Source: JAFGLZ01 sp964622545 (GTDB taxonomy: Bacteria; Planctomycetota; Phycisphaerae; UBA1845; JAFGLZ01). From it: a stretch of DNA of 64,000 nt. The DNA lies in assembly GCA_964622545.1 (NCBI GenBank), contig CAZUQM010000031.1, positions 1 to 64,000 of the forward strand, in the 5' to 3' direction. The notes beneath the pieces were generated by a model. It ran no database searches. It was not told the origin of the DNA and saw only the letters and a program-made list of their open reading frames with translations. Of this stretch, positions 23,985 through 31,444 are shown piece by piece (positions within the stretch are counted from its first letter, which is position 1; every line of letters begins with the position of its first letter). The position numbers and the translations under genes are program-made.

Positions 23985-25766
23985 ATGCATCCGCGTAAGA
24001 TCTCTACGCGTCGATTCCGTCCTACAAGGCGACGCGGTGCCGTCGTCGTGTGGACGGCCATGCTCATGACGACCGTCTTGGGCTTCGCCGCGCTCAGTGT
24101 CGACATTGGTTACCTGTATACGGTCCGGGCCGAACTCCAGATTTCGGCGGACGCCGCGGCCCTGGCTGCCGCGGGCAAGCTGGCCTCGCTCGAGACCGAC
24201 CGGCTCGACATGGCCCGGGCGATGGCCACGGAGTATGCGTACAAGAACAAGGTGGCGAACCGCTACCCGATCTTGGACCAGAATACGGACGTGGTCTTCG
24301 GCCAAGCCGTCCTGGATCCGCAGACCGGCATGTATTCGTTCGTGCCCGATGCGGCGATCAAGGACGCCGTTCGCGTCCGTGTTCGGCTGACGCAGGATTC
24401 GCCGAACGGTCCGGTCGAACTCTTCTTCGCGAACATCTTCGGTCGAAGCGAGAAGGACCTGTGGGCCGAGGCGACGGCCATCCTGACGCCGCGTGACATC
24501 GCGATCGTGGCCGACCTGTCGGCCTCGCACAACGACGACAGCGAGCTGCGGCACATCAACCGAACGTCGGTGAACCTGCACGCGGTCTGGGCGGCCCTGC
24601 CCGGCGGCGTGGATGAGCTCGACCCCAACTGGTCGCCTCAGAATGCCGGGCCTCTCTGGGGAGCCTGGATGGAGCAGGCCGGCTTCGGGGAGACGGTGCT
24701 CGACTCGACCTATGACCCCACGGCGGACACGGGCTTGGTCCACCTGCCCCGTTACCAGAACTGGAACGATGCGTGGGTCGAGAGCCGGCTCCGGGCCCAG
24801 AACTACAACGAGCAAGAGATCGACGCACTCATGGGATCGAGTTACGACAACCAGATGAGCTCCTACAAGGCTCGGACGTGCGTCGCGCTCGGTCTGGCCG
24901 TCTGGCGCAGCGGGAAGGGGTCCGACCCGGACGGCACGCCGCCGAAGTGGGAAGTGGACGGGCTGTCACCCGGTAACGGCAACGACTGGGTGAGCTACGA
25001 CTACGAGCTGGACTGGGCCGAGTCATTCCCCTACACCCATGGTTCATGGGGCGAGTGGGTCGCCTACATGGACGGTTCGTCCAGCATGCGGAACCAAGGT
25101 CACAGCGACCTCGAGCATCGGTACGGCGTCAAGACGTTTATCAACTACATGCTGGAGAACCGGCGTTCGTATCACGAGTGCCCCGAGTTCAAGGACACGC
25201 CGCATCAGCCCATGCAGGCGGTCAAAGAGGCCGTCGAGAAGATGATGCAGATCATCGACGATCTCGAGACCGACGACCGCGTCAGTTTGGAGGTCTACTG
25301 CGAGGATGCTTACCACGAGGTAGACCTGACGAGCAACTTCTCCGCCGTCAGCACCCGTTTGACCGAGATGCAGGCCGGTCATTACGAGGTCTGGACGAAC
25401 ATGGGTGGCGGCATCGAGACGGCTGTCGCGGAATTGACCGGTCCGAGGACGCGCGACGCCGCGACCAAGGTCATGGTGCTGTTGACGGACGGCAAGGCCA
25501 ATGTGACCGAGTGGGGCGATGCGGGGGATTACTACAACGGTCCGCTCTACGCCCTGTCCGCCGCTCAGAGTGCGGCGGATCTCGGCATCCGCATCTACGC
25601 CGTCAGCGTCGGTAGCGACGCCGACACCGATACGATGGAGGAGATCGCCGAGATCGGCCGGGGCATGCACTTCCACGCGTCCGGTTCGATCGATCAGTAC
25701 ACCGAGCAACTCCAACAGATCTTCGAGACGCTGGGCGGTAAGCGGCCGGTGATGCTCATCCAGTAG
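23985..25766 (+). CDS. Tad-like pilus/vWA surface protein, copy 1
   Basis: The 593-residue protein has an N-terminal TadE/TadG-type segment with Arg-rich RRRGAVVVWTAMLMTTVLGFAALSVDIGYLY (residues 16-45; transmembrane) and LQISADAAALAAAGKLA (51-67), as in flp-pilus assembly proteins. A von Willebrand A domain follows, with the metal-site motif DLSAS at 177-181. About 180 residues later comes a second DGSSSM, then WTNMGGGIETAV and LLTDGKAN near 499. The stretch between DLSAS and the second DGSSS is an insertion absent from ordinary vWA domains. It is probably anchored in the membrane with a surface-exposed adhesion domain. A nearly identical neighbour follows. Confidence 0.85.
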   Translation: MHPRKISTRRFRPTRRRGAVVVWTAMLMTTVLGFAALSVDIGYLYTVRAELQISADAAALAAAGKLASLETDRLDMARAMATEYAYKNKVANRYPILDQNTDVVFGQAVLDPQTGMYSFVPDAAIKDAVRVRVRLTQDSPNGPVELFFANIFGRSEKDLWAEATAILTPRDIAIVADLSASHNDDSELRHINRTSVNLHAVWAALPGGVDELDPNWSPQNAGPLWGAWMEQAGFGETVLDSTYDPTADTGLVHLPRYQNWNDAWVESRLRAQNYNEQEIDALMGSSYDNQMSSYKARTCVALGLAVWRSGKGSDPDGTPPKWEVDGLSPGNGNDWVSYDYELDWAESFPYTHGSWGEWVAYMDGSSSMRNQGHSDLEHRYGVKTFINYMLENRRSYHECPEFKDTPHQPMQAVKEAVEKMMQIIDDLETDDRVSLEVYCEDAYHEVDLTSNFSAVSTRLTEMQAGHYEVWTNMGGGIETAVAELTGPRTRDAATKVMVLLTDGKANVTEWGDAGDYYNGPLYALSAAQSAADLGIRIYAVSVGSDADTDTMEEIAEIGRGMHFHASGSIDQYTEQLQQIFETLGGKRPVMLIQ

Positions 25767-25802
25767 CGCGTCTTCGGACAACCAAGACTTCAGAGCCGAG
25801 CC

Positions 25803-25840
25803 GGGCGGGACAGATCCACTGTCCCGCCCATTTTCTTTTC
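25803..25840 (+). terminator. Rho-independent terminator of copy 1
   Basis: GGGCGGGACA (25803-25812), a 7-base loop and TGTCCCGCCC (25820-25829) form a perfect 10-bp stem followed by ATTTTCTTTTC. Confidence 0.9.
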
Positions 25841-25936
25841 ATCAGTCTAACGGACGCAAGGCCAAGGGCCCGATAGCTTGTCTCGCAACGTCCGGCCTAC
25901 TGTGCTTGCCTGGCCTGCCTAATTTGCCCATTTCGT

Positions 25937-25965
25937 TTGTCTTGGCCAACTTTCTTTTGCATATT
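25937..25965 (+). promoter_or_regulatory. Promoter of second Tad/vWA gene
   Basis: TTGTCT (25937-25942), 17 bases, CATATT (25960-25965), with the same TTTTGCATATT word as the first copy. Each copy is therefore transcribed on its own. Confidence 0.55.
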
Positions 25966-26056
25966 CCATCCGTGGCTAGAGCAAGACCGGGATTGGGCGC
26001 GCACGCGTCCCACGTCGCGGTCGACCGGGCGAGGAACTCGGATCGGAGGGAAAACC

Positions 26057-27835
26057 GTGAGGGGCAAGAAGGCAAGGCGCCATTTCCTGCGCGCCCATCG
26101 ACGTGGTGCCGTGGTGGTTTACACGGCCATGATTATGACCACCCTGTTGGGCTTCGCCGCCCTAACCGTCGACATCGGCTATCTCTACACCGTCAAGGCC
26201 GAGCTGCAAGTCTCCGCCGACGCGGCCGCCCTGGCCGGGGCCAGCCAATTGGCCTCCCTGGCACAGGACCGTCTGGACAAGGCTCGTGCCAAGGCCGCGG
26301 AATATGCCGCCAAGAACGAGGTCGGCAACGTGGCCCCGGTGCTGGAGACCAGCGACGTGGTGTTCGGCCAGGGCCAACTCGACATGCAGACGGGACGGTA
26401 CACGTTCGCCGAGGGCGTCGAGCCGTTCGACGCGATACGTGTCCGCGTCCGCCGCACCGCCGATTCACCCAACGGCGCGGTGGCGCTGTTCTTCGCCAAC
26501 ATCTTCGGCAAGAGCGAGAAGGGTATGTGGGCCGAGGCGACGGCCATCCTCATCCCGAGGGACATCGCCATCGTGGCCGACCTTTCGGCGTCTCACAATG
26601 ACGATAGCGAGCTGGCACACATGAACCGCACGTCGGTCAACCTGTACGACGTGTGGGCGGCTCTGCCGGGCGGCATGGACGAGGCCGACCCGAACTGGGA
26701 CCCCCAGCGTGCCGGACCGACCTGGGGCCAGGTCATGGAGGATAGGGGCTTCGGTCAGACGACCATCGATTCGAGCTACGACCCGCGGACGGACGAGGGG
26801 TTGGTCCATCTGCCCAAGGGCGTGAACTGGACCGATGCCGAGATCGAGAACCGTATCCGAGCCCGCGGCTACAACGAGGACGAGGTGGCCGCCCTGATGA
26901 GCGCCGGCTATGACGGTGATGGCGCGTGGCCGGCTCGGGTGTGCGTGGCCATGGGATTGTCCGACTGGGTCAGCGGCAAGACCGAGCCGGACGTCTACGG
27001 CAACCCGCCGAAGTGGGTTTCGGAGGGCTGGGCCGCGCAAGGCAACGGCAATGACTGGGTCGGCTACAGCAGCGAGATGCGGTGGGTCGAGCCCTATCCG
27101 TATCCTCGCGGTAGTTGGAGCGAGTATTGCAGCTACATGGACGGCTGGTCGAAGATGCGTAGTCAGGGTAGCGATCACTTCCGGCATCGCTTCGGCGTCA
27201 AGACCTTCCTCAACTACCAGCTCGAGAACCGGCGTTGCTACCACGAGAACCCGGACCTGTTCAACACGCCGCATCAGCCCATGCAGGCCGTCAAGGACGC
27301 CGTCGACAAGATGATGTGGATCCTCGACGAGCTCGACACCGACGACCAGGTCAGCCTCGAGACGTACGCCGAGACCACCACGCATGAGATTGATCTGACG
27401 ACGAACTACGCGGCCGTCCCCAACAGGCTCAACCAGATGCAGGCCGGTCACTACAACTGCTGGACCAACATGGGGGGCGGCATCCAGCGTGGCATCGACG
27501 AATTGACGAGTGCCCGAGCGCGACCCTCGGCCATCAAGGTGATGGTCCTGCTGACCGACGGCAAGGCCAACGTGACCGAGACCGGCGCCGTCGGCGATTA
27601 CACCAACGGACCGATCTACGCCAAGAACACGGCCACGGAAGCCGCCGCCTTGGGTATCCGCATCTACGCCGTCAGCGTGGGTAGTGACGCGGACACGGAT
27701 ACCATGGACGAGATCGCCGAGATCGGCAACGGGTACCACTTCCACGCGGAGGGCTCCATCGATTCGTACACGATGCAGCTCCAGTTGATCTTCGCGACGC
27801 TGGGTGGCAAGCGACCCGTCATGCTGATCGATTAA
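26057..27835 (+). CDS. Tad-like pilus/vWA surface protein, copy 2
   Basis: This 592-residue paralogue of the preceding protein begins at GTG 26057, supported by CGGAGGG 6 bases upstream; the frame is open further up but encodes nothing similar to copy 1. It has RRGAVVVYTAMIMTTLLGFAALTVDIGYLY (membrane segment) and ADAAALAGASQLA, the vWA motif DLSASHNDDSE, the insertion ending at MDGWSKM, then WTNMGGGIQRGI and LLTDGKAN. Both copies end with LGGKRPVMLI and two residues. The inserted part is the more diverged region, so the pair may differ in ligand or surface partner. No other tad genes lie close by. Confidence 0.85.
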   Translation: MRGKKARRHFLRAHRRGAVVVYTAMIMTTLLGFAALTVDIGYLYTVKAELQVSADAAALAGASQLASLAQDRLDKARAKAAEYAAKNEVGNVAPVLETSDVVFGQGQLDMQTGRYTFAEGVEPFDAIRVRVRRTADSPNGAVALFFANIFGKSEKGMWAEATAILIPRDIAIVADLSASHNDDSELAHMNRTSVNLYDVWAALPGGMDEADPNWDPQRAGPTWGQVMEDRGFGQTTIDSSYDPRTDEGLVHLPKGVNWTDAEIENRIRARGYNEDEVAALMSAGYDGDGAWPARVCVAMGLSDWVSGKTEPDVYGNPPKWVSEGWAAQGNGNDWVGYSSEMRWVEPYPYPRGSWSEYCSYMDGWSKMRSQGSDHFRHRFGVKTFLNYQLENRRCYHENPDLFNTPHQPMQAVKDAVDKMMWILDELDTDDQVSLETYAETTTHEIDLTTNYAAVPNRLNQMQAGHYNCWTNMGGGIQRGIDELTSARARPSAIKVMVLLTDGKANVTETGAVGDYTNGPIYAKNTATEAAALGIRIYAVSVGSDADTDTMDEIAEIGNGYHFHAEGSIDSYTMQLQLIFATLGGKRPVMLID

Positions 27836-27873
27836 CCTGTGTGCAAGCGGGGGGAAATGGGAAGAAGCGCGGG

Positions 27874-27905
27874 CGGGCTGGCCTGACAGGTCGGCCCGTT
27901 TGCGT
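27874..27905 (+). terminator. Terminator of copy 2
   Basis: CGGGCTGGCCT (27874-27884), a 3-base loop and AGGTCGGCCCG (27888-27898) pair over 11 positions with two wobbles, followed by TTTGCGTT. Confidence 0.6.
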
Positions 27906-28036
27906 TGGTGCCCTCCTCGTACTGACCCTGCGGATCAACCAGGCGCGGCCTTCCGGAAGCCCAATACAAAACCCTTCAATGCATTGTAGTGATAACCAGG
28001 TGTGCCAAGACCAGTGCGTAATGTGCCATGCCGTCC

Positions 28037-28064
28037 TTGACAGGTCCCGAGAGACCCCTAGAAT
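28037..28064 (+). promoter_or_regulatory. Promoter of the PTPS-family gene
   Basis: TTGACA (28037-28042), 16 bases, TAGAAT (28059-28064), about 40 bases before the start codon. It is among the best sigma-70 matches in the window. Confidence 0.65.
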
Positions 28065-28104
28065 GCCACCGAGACATATCTTCAGGGGGTAAGGGGATAA
28101 CTCG

Positions 28105-28479
28105 ATGGGCCAGTATCGCGTAACGGTTCGGGCGCACTTCTCGGCCTCCCATCAGTTGAGGATGTACGACGGGCAGCTCGAGCCGATGCACGGGCACCAG
28201 TGGCAGGTCGAGGCCGTCTTCGCCGGCCCGGAGCTCGACGAGATCGATGTGCTGATCGATTTCATCGAGGCGCGCAAGCACCTCGACGACGTCCTGGCCT
28301 CGTTCCACAATCGCCATCTGAACGACCTGCCCAGCTTCGGCAGGCGCAATCCTTCGGCCGAGCACGTGGCTCGCCTCATCTACGAATCGCTGCAAGACCT
28401 CATGCCGGCACCCGGTCTCCTCGCCCGCGTGACGGTTACCGAGGCGCCGGACTGCCTGGCCAGCTACGGCGATGCATGA
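28105..28479 (+). CDS. 6-pyruvoyl-tetrahydropterin synthase family, PTPS-III-like
   Basis: This 124-residue protein belongs to the PTPS/QueD family. The zinc ligands are His16 (FSASHQL), His29 and His31 (MHGHQW). The catalytic Cys of QueD and PTPS-II is absent; instead Glu26 precedes the His pair as ExxHGH, which is the signature described for PTPS-III. PTPS-III makes 6-hydroxymethyl-dihydropterin and can bypass FolB in folate synthesis. The rest (HNRHLNDLPSF and the C-terminal VTVTEAPDC) is normal. It is therefore more likely a folate enzyme than QueD, though it could be annotated as QueD by default. It has its own good promoter. Confidence 0.85.
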   Translation: MGQYRVTVRAHFSASHQLRMYDGQLEPMHGHQWQVEAVFAGPELDEIDVLIDFIEARKHLDDVLASFHNRHLNDLPSFGRRNPSAEHVARLIYESLQDLMPAPGLLARVTVTEAPDCLASYGDA

Positions 28480-28494
28480 AGGGCGCGGGTCTGG

Positions 28495-29382
28495 TCACTC
28501 GGGTGGTCCGGGATGATCCGCGGACGGCGTCTTGGCTCGCCGCCTGGGCCTCTCCATCAGGAAGGAGAACCGATGCAGCTGATCGCTCGGGAGATGCGAC
28601 CGCAGGAACTGACGGGCGCGGTGCAGGGGCGTGCGGCGCGACAGGTGCATCAGGACGATGTGCTCCGACTCCAGCCGGTCGACAATTCGGCACAGGTCCC
28701 GCACGTGGAGATGCCTGCCGAGCTTAGCACGACGGGTGTGGTCCGGCTCGAAGAACGTGCACTCTAGGAGAACGACCCTGGCCTTGCGCACCACGTCGAG
28801 GTCGAAGTGCGGTCCGTCCGCGGTATCCCCCGCGTAGCAGAGGAGCGGCACCTCGAGGTCGTACTGGATCTCTTGGCCTTGACGCTTCAGCTCGACCAGT
28901 TGAGGTCCCGTCAGGTCGGCGAACTCGGGCTTAAGCTTGCGTCGCGTCTCCACCGCACAGAAGCCCAGGCAAGGGGCCCCATGCGTGACGGCGAAGGCCC
29001 GTATCAGCAGGTCGCGACGCAGTCGATGGTCTTGACCGGGCTCGAGCCCGATGATGTTGGCCGGCGAGACGTGACCTTCGATCTGACCCCAGATCCGGAC
29101 CAGCTCTTGAACCGGTTTGACCAGGGCCGTCGGCAGCAGCACCGTGCCCGGATCGTTGCCCACGAACGCCCTCTGGCTGAAGTAGTAGGCCAGGCCGGCC
29201 GCGTGATCCATGTGGCCGTGCGACAGGCAGACCGTATCGATGCTGATGATCTCCCGCGGCGCCCGTCCGACGTCAAAGCAGACGTTGAGCTCCGGGGCGG
29301 CCACGACGGTCTCTTCACCCGCCAAGGAGAACCCGACCAACCTGATGTCACCAACCTCTTTCTCGACCATGTGCGTAGGCAT
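28495..29382 (-). CDS. Metallo-beta-lactamase-fold hydrolase (RNase Z-like)
   Basis: This 295-residue MBL-fold protein has the metal motif SHGHMDHAAG near 54-63, a later His in AVTHGAPCLGF, the Asp of YAGDTADG and a His in VLMHLSRR. The layout is like RNase Z/ElaC-type or TRZ-like enzymes, but the protein lacks a clear flexible exosite arm, so tRNA 3' processing is possible rather than proven. It starts at ATG 29382 or ATG 29370. It is convergent with the PTPS gene, 15 bases away, without an obvious terminator between. Confidence 0.75.
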   Translation of the reverse strand: MPTHMVEKEVGDIRLVGFSLAGEETVVAAPELNVCFDVGRAPREIISIDTVCLSHGHMDHAAGLAYYFSQRAFVGNDPGTVLLPTALVKPVQELVRIWGQIEGHVSPANIIGLEPGQDHRLRRDLLIRAFAVTHGAPCLGFCAVETRRKLKPEFADLTGPQLVELKRQGQEIQYDLEVPLLCYAGDTADGPHFDLDVVRKARVVLLECTFFEPDHTRRAKLGRHLHVRDLCRIVDRLESEHIVLMHLSRRTPLHRARQFLRSHLPSDQLHRFSFLMERPRRRAKTPSADHPGPPE

Positions 29383-29520
29383 AGCCTGGGTAGTCTAACG
29401 GGTAGGGCGTAGGAGTGCGAGTTGGGCCGAAACGGGCCGACGATGCACGGCCTCGAGCGCTCAGAACGCCCGAAGGCCGAGGCTCGCGCGGGAACGGAGT
29501 TTGACGAGGCATCCGCGAGC

Positions 29521-30954
29521 CTAGTCCCTGCGTCTTGACGGGGCCCTCGACAGGCCGATCAGGCTGAAAGCCAGGAAGAGCGCCATGGGCAGCGGGGCGT
29601 ACGTGCCGCACCCGGTGGGCGGCGGCGTCGTGTTGTTGCCTACGCCGGAGTTGTCCTTCGGATCGCCTGGCGCATTGTTTCCGGGCGGGTCGCCGGGATC
29701 ACCGGGATTGCCGGGGTCGCCAGGATCGCCGGGGTCACCGGGGTCGCCAGGGTCGCCAGGATCGCCGGGGTCACCGGGGTCGCCGGGGTCGCCGGGGTCG
29801 CCGGGGTCGCCAGGGTCGCCGGGGTCACCCGGATCGCCGGGATCGCCGGGGTCACCAGGGTCGCCGGGATCGCCAGGGTCACCGGGGTCGCCGGGGTCAT
29901 TGGGGTCGCTCGGCTTGGGCTCTAGCAGGAACGAACGCCGTTTACCCGCGATCGTGCCGTAGCCGACGATGAGTCCATCGTCGTTGATGTCCGTTGCGCG
30001 GGACAGGATCCATCCCGTGCCTCCCTCGATGGCCGATTGGAGCGGGGTGATCGTGCCGTCCTTCCATAGAAAGGCGCGGACGTGCCCGTAGGCGGTGGTC
30101 GACTCTCCGACGATCGCTCCCGATGTATTGATGGCAAAGGCTATCGCATAGTCGCCGCCGAGCGTGCCGAGGTCGGTCGTCGTCCCCGATTGCCAACGGA
30201 AGGCGTGGCTGGTCTTACCGACCACATTGCCGGCCGAGCCCGCGATCTGGCCGCTGTCGTTGATGTCCATCGCCTGGGTGTTCTCGGCCGAGTAGCCGCC
30301 GGGCACGGGCAGAAGCTGGTACCCGCCGGCGTCATCATAGACGAAGGCCCGATCGGTGCCGCCGCCCTGGAACCAGCCGGCGATGAGGCCGGCCGAGTTG
30401 ATCGCCACGGCGTAGGAGTTGTTCCGCTTGCTCCAGACGCCCAAATCGGTCATCGTCCCCGCGACGTACCGAAAGGCGTGAACCGTGGCCGACAAGGTGC
30501 TCGACAGGCCCACGATGGTTCCGTCGTCGCTGACGCCTCTGGCCTCGCTGCTGGTATCAGGACCGAGGCTGCCCAGCGAGCTGATCACGCCGGCGTCGTA
30601 TCGGAATGCGCGGAGCAGGGAGCTGCCGGTGGGATTGGACGCACCGACGATGACGCCGTTGTCGTTGATGCCGAAGGCGAAGCTGTTCGTGCCGCCCAAC
30701 GTGCCCAACAAGGTGAACGAGCCGCCTTCCCACAGGAAGGCCTGCCCGACGCCCTTGAGCTCGGTGCCGACCCAGCCGACGACCTGGCCGCTGGCGTTGA
30801 TGCCGGCGGCGAAGACGCCCTGGCCCTCGTATCCAGGAGGCGCGCCCAGGTTGGTGATCGTGAAACTCTGGGCCGAGAGCGTCGTGCAACACAGCAGGGA
30901 CACGGCAACACAGAGTTGTAGCGTCTTCGAGATGGATAGGATTGATCGCATCAT
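29521..30954 (-). CDS. Exported HAF-repeat protein with Asp-Pro-Gly tract
   Basis: The 477-residue protein has a signal peptide (residues 1 to about 29) and at least six HAF-type repeats, each with a core such as LGTLGG-x-x-x-A-F-x-I-N-x-x-G-x-I-V-G, typical of the extracellular HAF family and likely forming a beta-propeller. Residues about 348-420 are a nearly pure Asp-Pro-Gly tract (more than 20 units), which resembles collagen-like sequences. The C-terminus has Cys-Gly-Thr-Tyr-Ala-Pro, a hydrophobic stretch and SRRRD, similar to the tail of the protein at 14294. An AAGGTGG ribosome site precedes ATG 30954. Surface exposure is inferred; the function is unknown. Confidence 0.8.
   Translation of the reverse strand: MMRSILSISKTLQLCVAVSLLCCTTLSAQSFTITNLGAPPGYEGQGVFAAGINASGQVVGWVGTELKGVGQAFLWEGGSFTLLGTLGGTNSFAFGINDNGVIVGASNPTGSSLLRAFRYDAGVISSLGSLGPDTSSEARGVSDDGTIVGLSSTLSATVHAFRYVAGTMTDLGVWSKRNNSYAVAINSAGLIAGWFQGGGTDRAFVYDDAGGYQLLPVPGGYSAENTQAMDINDSGQIAGSAGNVVGKTSHAFRWQSGTTTDLGTLGGDYAIAFAINTSGAIVGESTTAYGHVRAFLWKDGTITPLQSAIEGGTGWILSRATDINDDGLIVGYGTIAGKRRSFLLEPKPSDPNDPGDPGDPGDPGDPGDPGDPGDPGDPGDPGDPGDPGDPGDPGDPGDPGDPGDPGDPGDPGDPGNPGDPGDPPGNNAPGDPKDNSGVGNNTTPPPTGCGTYAPLPMALFLAFSLIGLSRAPSRRRD
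29686..29913 (-). repeat. Coding trinucleotide-unit repeat (Asp-Pro-Gly tract)
   Basis: A 9-base unit reading GACCCCGGC-like on the minus strand is repeated with small third-position variation inside the HAF gene. Such tracts are prone to length change by slippage or recombination. Confidence 0.85.
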
Positions 30955-31444
30955 CGTGGACCACCTTCTACCTCAGTCGACCACATTCAGCCGAGGATGC
31001 CCACGGCTGCACGCGATGTAAGACTGTGTAACCCCAATTCCGATCACGGTTCGCCGTCAGCATGGGGAGTTGCCGAGAGCGTCCGCGATCACTCTGTCGA
31101 ATCCTACGGTGCGGGTTTGACCTGACCAGGTCTGCTTTCCCAATAGAGTGGCGATAGTGCGGCCCCCGATGGATGTGTCGGCCGCCAATTACTCCCACCG
31201 CAAAATTATAGCGCGCCTTTGTCCGCCATCAAGGAGATACCTGGATAACCGATCTTGGCGGTAGGATGCCGTGGCGGCTCGGTCGTCGTCAAGGAAGGCG
31301 GTCGTTTGCCGGAGGACGCGGCCAAGATTAGGATGTCCTGACTGCCGCCAACCGGCACTGCCATCAGCCATGCTGATCTTGGCATACCCGGTCCCGCGGT
31401 TCTGTGTTCTCGGACGTCCAGCGCCCGCGCAAAGGGATTTTGTC
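30955..31444. other. Intergenic region between HAF and GH31 genes
   Basis: This 490-base divergent region contains no convincing gene. A short dyad, GACCT-GACC-AGGTC, lies near 31119. AT-richer sequence (AAAATTATAG) occurs near 31203 and could hold a promoter, but I cannot place a box pair with confidence. Confidence 0.4.

Noticed and set aside
28105..28479. Assignment as QueD
   Set aside because: The catalytic Cys is absent and ExxHGH is present, so a PTPS-III-like assignment fits better.
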